Shown: positions 1 through 5,072 of the stretch, piece after piece | Position numbering within the stretch: position 1 is the stretch's first letter | Layout: the number at the start of each line of letters is the position of its first letter | Assembly: GCA_045537045.1 (NCBI GenBank) | Contig: JAZSOS010000021.1 | Location: 1 to 9,402, forward strand | From: SIG480 sp045537045 | Lineage (GTDB): Bacteria > Bacillota > Clostridia > Oscillospirales > JAAYXM01 | DNA: 9,402 bases | Reading direction: 5' to 3' | The notes under the pieces: model-generated | What the model saw: the letters and a program-made list of their open reading frames with translations, nothing else | The model's database searches: none | Told to the model about the DNA's origin: nothing | Position numbers and translations under genes: made by a program

Positions 1-309
1 AACGTTTGCATTGCCTTCAACGTCTGTGAAGTTGCTCTTCTGTGCTGCGAAGAGGTTACCGTCTGTGTCAGAACCGTACTTGATGGTGTATGCCATCTTT
101 GCGAACTCTGCACGTGTGATGTTCTTCTGCGGACCGAATGAACCGTCCGGATAGCCTGCGATAACGCCGAGCTCTACGAGCATGTTGACGTCATCAACGT
201 ACTTTGCGCCGATTTCAGCCTTGTCTGTGAAATCAGCTGCGCTTGCTGTGAATGTAAAGCCAAGAGCAAATACAAGAGCAAGTGCGAGAATCTTCTTAAG
301 GTTTCTCAT
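1..309 (-). CDS. SLH-domain surface protein, N-terminal part (runs off the window)
   Basis: The first 103 residues of a secreted protein are present; the gene continues past base 1. Residues 1-24 form a classic signal peptide: basic start (MRNLKK), hydrophobic core, and an ASA signal-peptidase I site before residue 25. Residues 27-80 look like a surface-layer homology (SLH) domain, with FTD at the start, a GYPDGSFGP turn (52-60) and the hallmark TRAEFAKM (65-72). A second repeat seems to begin at NFTDVEG (93-99). SLH domains bind pyruvylated secondary cell-wall polymers, so the product is expected to be an S-layer or other wall-anchored protein. The start is well fixed by AAGGAGG about 7 bases upstream (316-323) and by the signal peptide. 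It has its own strong promoter at 357-385, suggesting high expression. What lies beyond the SLH domain cannot be seen. Confidence 0.85.
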   Translation of the reverse strand, partial: MRNLKKILALALVFALGFTFTASAADFTDKAEIGAKYVDDVNMLVELGVIAGYPDGSFGPQKNITRAEFAKMAYTIKYGSDTDGNLFAAQKSNFTDVEGNANV

Positions 310-356
310 GATTTTTCCTCCTTATACTTTTGGCATGCGCCGCTTTTACAAGCTTA

Positions 357-385
357 ATTGTAAACTATTTATAACAAAAGGTCAA
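357..385 (-). promoter_or_regulatory. Sigma-A-type promoter of the SLH gene
   Basis: On the minus strand there is TTGACC (385-380), a 17-bp spacer and TACAAT (362-357), a close match to the vegetative consensus. The start site would fall near 350, giving a 5' leader of about 40 bases with AAGGAGG. Two direct TGTTACA copies on the same strand (416-410 and 405-399), 11 bp apart, lie just upstream of the -35 box and could be an activator site. Confidence 0.75.
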
Positions 386-415
386 GCATTTTTTCCAATG
401 TAACACGACTGTAAC

Positions 416-439
416 AAAAAATTTCATAATTGTGAAATT
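416..439 (-). terminator. AT-rich intrinsic terminator after the TauE/SafE operon
   Basis: The minus strand reads a 7-bp stem AATTTCA / TGAAATT (439-433 with 426-420), a 6-nt loop, then a run of T (421-416). It overlaps the stop codon of the downstream half-TauE gene. The stem has only one G-C pair, so it is weak thermodynamically, but position and T tract fit a terminator. Confidence 0.5.
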
Positions 440-806
440 ATTTACTGTTTGAAGCCCCGCGCAACAGCTCAGAAACTCCCACTATGATAAGAAAACCTCC
501 GAATATTCTACGCAGAAGAGAGGTGTCAATCTCCGCAGCAAAAAGAGCCGCAAAAATAGTTGCCGGCACACCTGCAACTGTACAGAAAATCACCGCGCGC
601 AACAGTACACGCCGATTCCTTATGTGTGACACAAGTGCACAGACAGCGCTCGGTAAAAAATAAATAAGATTTATTCCCTGCGCTGCAAGCTGGTCTGTTT
701 TCCGCACCATCGTAAGCCAGAGAATAAGCAATGTTCCGCCGCCGATTCCGAAACCCGTAATAACACCGGTTGCCGCACCGGCAAGAGCATTAATAAAAAA
801 CTGCAT
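438..806 (-). CDS. Half-size TauE/SafE (TSUP) permease, second of a pair
   Basis: A 122-aa, very hydrophobic protein with about four membrane segments. Near its N-terminus it carries the glycine signature of TauE/SafE family anion exporters (GFGIGGG, residues 18-24). Full-length members have about 250 residues made of two such repeats; this is one repeat. It follows another half-size member by 39 bases in the same operon, so the two products probably assemble into one transporter in the cytoplasmic membrane. Family substrates include sulfite, sulfoacetate and other small organosulfur or organic anions; the substrate here is unknown. A GGTGGTG sequence about 6 bases upstream of the ATG serves as ribosome binding site. 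Because this gene has its own start and site, and the upstream gene ends cleanly, I read it as a real split rather than a frameshift. Confidence 0.8.
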   Translation of the reverse strand: MQFFINALAGAATGVITGFGIGGGTLLILWLTMVRKTDQLAAQGINLIYFLPSAVCALVSHIRNRRVLLRAVIFCTVAGVPATIFAALFAAEIDTSLLRRIFGGFLIIVGVSELLRGASNSK

Positions 807-845
807 AAAATCACCACCCGAGCCGAGGATAGTCCCCCTAAGAGT

Positions 846-1211
846 TTAAAATAAAAACAGTGAGCGCACACCGCCATATATTATAAGCAAGGCAAACACG
901 ATATGAAGAAAGCGCGCACTGACGCACCTGAAAATCTTCCCGCCGACCGCTCCTCCGACAAGCCCACCGATGAGATAAGGAAGCGCAACACCGAAATCAA
1001 TGCTTCCTTTTATCATATATATAATCACCGACACGACAGACAGCGGAAGAATAACTGCAAGTGAGGTTGCAAACGCGGTTTTGTCTTCCATTTTTGTCCA
1101 TCGGGTAAACAACGGGACCAGCACCATTCCTCCGCCCGCACCAAAAAATCCGTTTGCCACACCGGCAAGAGCACCGCATATTGCATATTTCATACCGTCG
1201 GATATTTTCAT
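846..1211 (-). CDS. Half-size TauE/SafE (TSUP) permease, first of a pair
   Basis: A 121-aa membrane protein with about four hydrophobic segments and the family glycine motif GFFGAGGG at 21-28, equivalent to the N-terminal repeat of full-length TauE/SafE transporters. Its ATG overlaps the TGA of the upstream gene (shared ATGA at 1208-1211), indicating translational coupling with the Ig-like membrane protein. The next gene downstream is the matching second half. Expected role: one half of an inner-membrane anion (sulfite or organic sulfonate type) exporter; specificity cannot be read from sequence. Alternatively each half could form a homodimer, so pairing is inference. Confidence 0.8.
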   Translation of the reverse strand: MKISDGMKYAICGALAGVANGFFGAGGGMVLVPLFTRWTKMEDKTAFATSLAVILPLSVVSVIIYMIKGSIDFGVALPYLIGGLVGGAVGGKIFRCVSARFLHIVFALLIIYGGVRSLFLF

Positions 1212-1750
1212 TTTCTTCTTGCCACCTTATTATTTATAATGTACAGAACCGCACCAAAACAAAGAAGTGCCCCCAACGTTATCAACACCCGAACCACCGT
1301 GCGATACGTTTCCCACGATGCTCCCGTTTCCGCGCGGTGCTTCCCCTCATACTCAAACGAGCGCATTTGTACCTCGGGCGCTTTCCGAACAGCAACCGGA
1401 ATGTCCACTGTTTCTCCGCCACAGGATACGGCAAGAGTTTCTTCTCCTTCGGAGATGGCGAGTATCGCACAGGTTCTTCCTCGCGGATAAATCTGCACAA
1501 CGCCGCGCTCCCCCAAAAGGCGCCACGAAAGCTCTGCTCCCTGCACGTTTTCAGAAATAACATCCGCATATATCTCCTCCGCCTCTCCCTCAAAAATCAC
1601 AACCCTCAGCGTGCTCGGCAAAATCTTTATTTCCATCCCCGCCGGAGATTGCAACGGAGCGTTATTGAGATAAAAATCCTCAGGAACCCATGCTCGTGCG
1701 CACAACACGGCAAAATATAAAGCAACAAACGCAATAACTGTCCTCTTCAC
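1208..1750 (-). CDS. Membrane-anchored protein with an Ig-like extracytoplasmic domain (hypothetical)
   Basis: No specific family recognised. From the GTG at 1750 the product has 180 residues: an N-terminal hydrophobic signal/anchor (about residues 1-20, starting MKRTVIAF), an extracytoplasmic region of about 130 residues rich in beta-type sequence, and a C-terminal transmembrane helix followed by a basic tail (NNKVARRK). The middle (STLRVVIFEGE... to VDIPVAV) has the spacing of a bacterial Ig-like (Big_2-type) fold, including the conserved W in ELSWRL. I prefer the GTG because AGGGTGG sits 5 bases before it; the in-frame ATG at 1783 has no such site and lies at the predicted transcription start. 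It is translationally coupled to the TauE/SafE pair, so it may be an accessory or sensing subunit of that transporter, which is inference only. Confidence 0.65.
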   Translation of the reverse strand: MKRTVIAFVALYFAVLCARAWVPEDFYLNNAPLQSPAGMEIKILPSTLRVVIFEGEAEEIYADVISENVQGAELSWRLLGERGVVQIYPRGRTCAILAISEGEETLAVSCGGETVDIPVAVRKAPEVQMRSFEYEGKHRAETGASWETYRTVVRVLITLGALLCFGAVLYIINNKVARRK

Positions 1751-1793
1751 AAAAACCACCCTTTTGTACATATTCTTCCGCATTTTGACATAT

Positions 1794-1823
1794 TTTAAAC
1801 GCTCGAAAAGAAATACTTGTCAG
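1794..1823 (-). promoter_or_regulatory. Possible promoter of the Ig-like/TauE operon
   Basis: The minus strand shows CTGACA (1823-1818), an 18-bp spacer and TTTAAA (1799-1794). The -10 match is mediocre. It would start transcription near 1787, about 37 bases before the preferred GTG. Its -35 box overlaps the -35 box of the divergent thioredoxin promoter. Confidence 0.35.
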
Positions 1824-1845
1824 TATTGCTTTTTTGTGTTATACT
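1817..1845 (+). promoter_or_regulatory. Promoter of the trxA operon
   Basis: TTGTCA (1817-1822), exactly 17 bp, then TATACT (1840-1845), each one mismatch from the vegetative consensus. Transcription would begin near 1852, leaving a leader of about 70 bases before trxA. Confidence 0.75.
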
Positions 1846-1919
1846 AAGATAAATATTGGTAATAATTGAAACACAGGGAAAACCCCTTTTGACTTATATG
1901 TAAAAAGGAGAAATGAATT

Positions 1920-2246
1920 ATGTCAAACGCAGCAGCACTTACAGCTTCAAGCTTCGATGAGAAGATATCAAACGGTACCGGTGTGTGCCTTGTTGATTTC
2001 TGGGCATCCTGGTGCGGTCCGTGCATGATGCTTGCTCCCGTTATCGACGAGCTTGCAGCAGAGTTTTCCGGTCGCGCCGAAGTTTACAAGGTAAATGTGG
2101 ACGAGGAAAGCGCACTCGCCGCAAAATTCGGTATCATGTCTATCCCGACGGTCATCGTTTTCCGTGACGGAGAAGTTTTTGAAAAGTCACTCGGCGTTGT
2201 TCCTAAGGATAGCCTTGCCGCCATCATCGAAAAAGCGCTTAAATAA
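1920..2246 (+). CDS. trxA: Thioredoxin
   Basis: A 108-aa classical thioredoxin: a small cytoplasmic dithiol-disulfide oxidoreductase that keeps protein thiols reduced and donates electrons to reductases such as ribonucleotide reductase or peroxidases. The active site WCGPC is at 31-35 (Cys32, Cys35), the buried Asp is D26 in VDFWA, and the cis-proline loop SIPT has Pro76. Length and motif spacing are those of the family. An extra Cys23 precedes the active-site strand. GGAG lies 9 bases before the ATG at 1920; an out-of-frame ATG at 1913 is too close to the site to be used. It is the first gene of a plus-strand operon with the DivIVA-like gene 30 bases downstream. No thioredoxin reductase gene is in the window. 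Confidence 0.93.
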   Translation: MSNAAALTASSFDEKISNGTGVCLVDFWASWCGPCMMLAPVIDELAAEFSGRAEVYKVNVDEESALAAKFGIMSIPTVIVFRDGEVFEKSLGVVPKDSLAAIIEKALK

Positions 2247-2276
2247 ACATATACTGTTACTGTGGGGGTAACCGAA

Positions 2277-3002
2277 ATGGATTTTACGCAGAAAAAAGGA
2301 TTTAAGAAAGCTCTCTTTGGCGGCTTTTCAAAAGCTGATGTCAACAGCTATCTCGCAGAAACCGTCTTAAAGTACACCTCAGAGCTTGAGGATGCAGAAA
2401 AGAAGCTTTCGGAAAAGACAGAGGAATGCAACTCTCTTGCCACACTTCTTCGTGATGCGGAACTTAAAATTTCCGAGCTTACAAAAATAAGCGAGGAAGC
2501 ATCGGAGCTTCGCGCGAAGTATGCCGCGCTTGTCTCCGAGCACGAGCTTACCGCTGCTAAGCTTTCGGAAAAAACTGCTGAGTCCGAACAGTTTGCAGGG
2601 CAAGTCTCCGCGCTTTCTGCAGTTGAAGCGGAGTATGCCGCACGCAAAACAGAGCTTGCCGATATTGAAATTTCCGCACGCGCCCGCGCAGGTGAGATAA
2701 TCGCAGAGGCAGAGGCAGAGGCAGCTGCCCGCCGCCGTCAGCTTGACGATGAGCTTGCACTCCGCCGCCGCGACTTTGACGAGCGTCGCGAAGCAGCTTT
2801 CCGCGAGGTGGGCGACACGGCCGCAGGCGTTTCACGCATTGTGGACTCTCTCCGTCTTGAGGTCGAGAGCATGGAAGGACGCATAACACGCATTGCCGAT
2901 TCCGTCCGCAACAACGTCACATCTCTTGCAGATGCAGTCTGCGACGCACAGGACAAGGTATCAAACATCAGATCACGCATCCTTGGCGAGGATGAAGAAT
3001 AG
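2277..3002 (+). CDS. DivIVA-like coiled-coil protein
   Basis: A 241-aa cytoplasmic protein. Residues about 5-30 match the DivIVA/GpsB membrane-binding head (KKALFGGFSKADVNSYLAE, ending in the typical D-V-x-x-[FY]-L helix). Residues 30 to about 130 and 150-230 are strongly charged heptad-like coiled coil rich in E, A, K and R. The family marks negative membrane curvature at poles and septa and recruits division, wall-growth or chromosome-anchoring partners. The ATG at 2277 is preferred because the conserved head follows at once and a GGGGG stretch lies about 9 bases upstream; an in-frame GTG at 2262 would add five residues. A small GCAGAG tandem (2703-2722) encodes the AEAEAEA stretch. It sits between trxA and a hydro-lyase beta subunit, 14 bases before the latter, in one probable transcript. 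It is probably not the main DivIVA, which usually sits with ylm/sep genes. Confidence 0.75.
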   Translation: MDFTQKKGFKKALFGGFSKADVNSYLAETVLKYTSELEDAEKKLSEKTEECNSLATLLRDAELKISELTKISEEASELRAKYAALVSEHELTAAKLSEKTAESEQFAGQVSALSAVEAEYAARKTELADIEISARARAGEIIAEAEAEAAARRRQLDDELALRRRDFDERREAAFREVGDTAAGVSRIVDSLRLEVESMEGRITRIADSVRNNVTSLADAVCDAQDKVSNIRSRILGEDEE

Positions 3003-3016
3003 AGAGGAAAAAGCAC

Positions 3017-3571
3017 GTGGCAACCATTAATGTTTTGACAGATGAATTAAAAACAGTTATCCCGACGCTCCGTGCAGGAGATTCAATTCTGCTTTCCGGA
3101 ACGATTTATACTGCGCGCGATGCGGCGCACAAACGCCTTTTTGCACTTCTTGATGAAGGTAAGGAGCTTCCGTTTGAGCTTTCGGGTGCGGTTATCTACT
3201 ATGCAGGCCCCACACCGGGCAAGGACGGCGCACCAGTCGGTGCATGCGGTCCTACAACAAGCGGACGTATGGACGGCTTTGCCCCGCGCCTTTTAGACCT
3301 CGGCCTTTCCTGTATGATAGGAAAAGGGGAGAGAGACGGGGAGGTTTGCGATGCAATAGTGCGCAACGGCGCGGTTTACCTCTGCGCTGTCGGCGGTGCA
3401 GGCGCTCTCGTTGCAAAGTCCATTAAAACAGCTGATGTAATCGCTTTTCCCGAGCTCGGGTGCGAGTCGATAAAGCGCATGACGGTGGAAAATCTTCCTT
3501 GCACCGTAGCGATTGATTCTGTCGGCGGAAACCTTTTCCTCACCGAACGCGAAAAATACAGACAGGACTAA
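3017..3571 (+). CDS. Fe-S hydro-lyase beta subunit (class I fumarase / L-tartrate dehydratase C-terminal type)
   Basis: A 184-aa protein equal to the C-terminal swivelling domain of class I fumarases and the beta subunit of two-subunit fumarate hydratase or L(+)-tartrate dehydratase. Visible family motifs: the substrate-binding GPTTSGRMD (78-86), IGKGE (101-105), VGGAGAL (125-131) and PELGCE (145-150). The partner alpha subunit (about 280 aa) holds the oxygen-sensitive [4Fe-4S] cluster; together they reversibly hydrate fumarate to malate, or act on tartrate or related acids. The start is a GTG with AGAGGAAA upstream, 14 bases after the DivIVA-like stop. No alpha subunit lies upstream or downstream in the window, which is unusual because the two genes are normally adjacent. 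The gene ends the trxA operon at a strong terminator. The exact substrate cannot be decided from this subunit alone. Confidence 0.85.
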   Translation: MATINVLTDELKTVIPTLRAGDSILLSGTIYTARDAAHKRLFALLDEGKELPFELSGAVIYYAGPTPGKDGAPVGACGPTTSGRMDGFAPRLLDLGLSCMIGKGERDGEVCDAIVRNGAVYLCAVGGAGALVAKSIKTADVIAFPELGCESIKRMTVENLPCTVAIDSVGGNLFLTEREKYRQD

Positions 3572-3588
3572 ACAAAAAAGATAACAAC

Positions 3589-3627
3589 AGCAAATGCCTC
3601 TGCCATTCGGCAGAGGCATTTGCTTTA
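3589..3627. terminator. Strong hairpin terminator between convergent genes
   Basis: Perfect inverted repeat: GCAAATGCCTCTGCC (3590-3604), loop ATTC, and its complement (3609-3623), extended by one A-T pair to 16 bp. It is followed by TTTATT on the plus strand; on the minus strand the hairpin is followed further out by a T-rich stretch. It lies 18 bases after the hydro-lyase stop and 5 bases from the spo0A-like stop, so it can end transcription from both sides. Confidence 0.85.
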
Positions 3628-3628
3628 T

Positions 3629-4411
3629 TCATACGGCTACTTGTTGCTTCAGCTCTAAATTCAGCTTATCCGCAATCATTGCTATAAACTCAGAGTTTGT
3701 CGGCTTACCCTTGGTGTTAGATACAGTATATCCGAAAAAGCGGTTGAGTATATCTATATCACCACGGTTCCAAGCCGTCTCTATCGCGTGACGAATCGCA
3801 CGTTCAACGCGCGAGGGTGTGGTTTCAAATTTGCGGGCCACTGCAGGATAAAGAATTTTTGTTATTGAATTTATAATGTCTATATCATTTACGGCAAGCA
3901 CTATTGCCTCGCGCAGATAATGATATCCCTTTATATGCGCCGGAACACCTATCTCGTGGATGATTGATGTTACCATAAGCTCAATGCTCTCCTGCGATGC
4001 GGCGGGAAGGTCTGCACGGCGGTTTACTCCGCGCTCTCCGGCAAACATCTTTATCCTGTCGATAAGCGTGTCCGCAGCGAACGGTTTTACCATAAAATAC
4101 GTAACGCCCAGCTCTGCCGCCGCGTGAGCAAGTGTCTCGCTGGATGTCAGCGAGGTCATAAAGATAACCGGCCTCTTCTTCATATCGGTCGCATTTATCG
4201 CCTGGACAACGCCCAGCCCGTCCACAGACGGCAGGCTGTTGCTAAGTACCACAACATCCGGCAGAAGCATCCGTATTTTTTCAACAGCCTCCGCGCCATC
4301 ACCTGTCTTTCCGACAAGCTCAAACCCGATTCGATTTTCGACTCCGTCTGCAAGTAAATCCCTGAATTCTTTGTTTTCCTCCGCAATGACAACTTTTATT
4401 CTATTTCCCAT
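3629..4411 (-). CDS. spo0A: Spo0A-family response regulator with a degenerate phosphorylation site
   Basis: A 260-aa protein that aligns along its length with Spo0A, the master transcription factor for entry into sporulation. Residues 1-123 are a CheY-like receiver; residues 141-260 are the Spo0A-specific DNA-binding domain, nearly textbook: HEIGVPAHIKGY (152-163), recognition helix SRVERAIRHAIE (200-211) and KGKPTNSEFIAMIADKL. The receiver is odd. The phosphoacceptor position (Asp56 in B. subtilis, gap-free offset of one) is Ser57 in VVVLSNSLP, codon AGC. The metal-binding Asp-Asp pair is Glu11-Glu12 (VIAEEN). Thr86 and Lys109 (MVKPF) are kept. Phosphorelay activation is thus unlikely. The third in-frame ATG (4411) is preferred because AAGGG lies 9 bases upstream; the ATG at 4429 lacks a site and adds six residues. 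The usual neighbour spoIVB is absent, so this may be a paralogue. Confidence 0.9.
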   Translation of the reverse strand: MGNRIKVVIAEENKEFRDLLADGVENRIGFELVGKTGDGAEAVEKIRMLLPDVVVLSNSLPSVDGLGVVQAINATDMKKRPVIFMTSLTSSETLAHAAAELGVTYFMVKPFAADTLIDRIKMFAGERGVNRRADLPAASQESIELMVTSIIHEIGVPAHIKGYHYLREAIVLAVNDIDIINSITKILYPAVARKFETTPSRVERAIRHAIETAWNRGDIDILNRFFGYTVSNTKGKPTNSEFIAMIADKLNLELKQQVAV

Positions 4412-4429
4412 TTTTGTCATCCCTTTCAT

Positions 4430-4670
4430 TTTATTTCTTTTTTTCTTTGTAGATATAATTTACCATATTTTTACAGCCAAGGCAATAGCAAAATGGAAAA
4501 AAATGGAAATTTTCGTTCGACGTATTATTGCAAAAAATCATTAAATTAAGCACATTTTGTGTTAATATAAGACCAAAATGCACATTATGCAGTAAACCTT
4601 ATCACTTTTACGCGAAAAACGCCGATGAAATTCGCTGTCGTTTTGCGGTGTTTTTGGTAAAAGTTTTGCA
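4430..4670. other. Divergent intergenic region between the spo0A-like gene and a small ORF
   Basis: No gene is supported here. It should hold the spo0A-like promoter on the minus strand; TTGCCT (4474-4469) with a 17-bp spacer and TAAATT is the best but weak pair. A TTCGACG at 4516-4522 reads CGTCGAA on the minus strand, one mismatch from the 7-mer 0A box TGTCGAA, so autoregulation is possible but not convincing. A long inverted repeat occupies 4604-4664. Confidence 0.5.
4604..4664 (+). repeat. Two-part inverted repeat, possible RNA hairpin
   Basis: Outer arms ACTTTTAC (4604-4611) and GTAAAAGT (4657-4664) are perfect complements. Inside them AAAAACGCCG (4615-4624) pairs with CGGTGTTTTT (4646-4655), ten pairs with one G-U. 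The arms are separated by small unequal gaps (GCG versus G) and a 21-nt loop, giving a hairpin of about 18 bp. A T-rich stretch follows on the plus strand. No gene reads into it, so it is either a small RNA end or a DNA-level regulatory site. Confidence 0.5.
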
Positions 4671-4699
4671 TTTCTTTTTGTCCGCCATGAGCGTATAAT
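4671..4699 (+). promoter_or_regulatory. Promoter of the MecA-N-like small gene
   Basis: A perfect TATAAT (4694-4699) lies 38 bases before the ATG. The 17-bp-spaced -35 position reads TTTCTT, a poor match, so the promoter may need an activator. Confidence 0.45.
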
Positions 4700-4736
4700 G
4701 AATTTACAGATTATTAAAAAACGAGGTACATATACT

Positions 4737-4976
4737 ATGAAAGCATTCAGGATAAGTCCGACAGCAGTTACCGCAACATTCACGCGTGATGAGCTTTGCA
4801 AATTCGGAATCTCGCCCGAATCCGTAACCGGCAGAGAAGTACATACCCTTGCCGGACGGGCATTTACATATCTCGGCGAGCATCCGCGCCGCTTTTCCGT
4901 AAAGGCATACGCCTCTGATGTCTCGCTTTTGCTCTTTGCAGAAGAAGCTCCGGACGTTTTTCGCATAATTTGCTGA
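4737..4976 (+). CDS. Small protein resembling the MecA N-terminal (substrate-binding) domain
   Basis: A 79-aa ORF starting at the ATG preceded by GAGG (4723-4726). The pattern FRISPTAVTATFTRDEL...FG followed about 50 residues after the RI by RFSVKAYASDVSLLLF mirrors, with near-identical spacing, the MecA N-domain of B. subtilis (RI...TV...D[IL]...G, then EFAVEG...IQVQAL). MecA is the adaptor that brings clients to the ClpC-ClpP protease; its N-domain binds the client and its C-domain binds ClpC. Only the N-domain-like part is here, so the protein might bind a partner without delivering it, or act with a separate part. The resemblance is from memory and pattern only. It is transcribed divergently from the spo0A-like gene. 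A 7-bp hairpin (4975-4992) with no T tract overlaps its stop. It may be the first gene of a unit with the DUF1846 gene, although that has its own promoter. Confidence 0.55.
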   Translation: MKAFRISPTAVTATFTRDELCKFGISPESVTGREVHTLAGRAFTYLGEHPRRFSVKAYASDVSLLLFAEEAPDVFRIIC

Positions 4977-5006
4977 TGTTTTTGGAAACATCCCGAGATA
5001 AAGTCC

Positions 5007-5035
5007 TTGAAAACTTCCGCTTAATGTGATACACT
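5007..5035 (+). promoter_or_regulatory. Promoter of the DUF1846 gene
   Basis: TTGAAA (5007-5012), 17 bp, then TACACT (5030-5035) preceded by TGA, an extended -10 element. A leader of about 30 bases with GCGGAGG follows. Confidence 0.6.
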
Positions 5036-5072
5036 TATAAGGTCAGTATTAGAAGCGGAGGTTTAAAAGCAA

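Noticed and set aside
438..1211. A single TauE/SafE gene broken by a frameshift
   Set aside because: The halves are separated by a 39-base spacer with a stop, a ribosome binding site and a new ATG; no single base change would join them.
1154..1720. 188-aa open frame on the plus strand opposite the Ig-like gene
   Set aside because: Low-complexity, basic, cysteine/arginine-rich composition typical of an antisense shadow; no ribosome binding site; the minus-strand gene has membrane topology and coupling.
3629..4429. Use of the first ATG (4429) for the spo0A-like gene
   Set aside because: No ribosome binding site before it; AAGGG lies 9 bases before the ATG at 4411 and the product then begins like B. 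subtilis Spo0A.
4516..4522. A 0A box controlling the spo0A-like gene
   Set aside because: Only 6 of 7 bases match (CGTCGAA) and such a 7-mer is expected often by chance; mentioned in the region note but not counted as a site.
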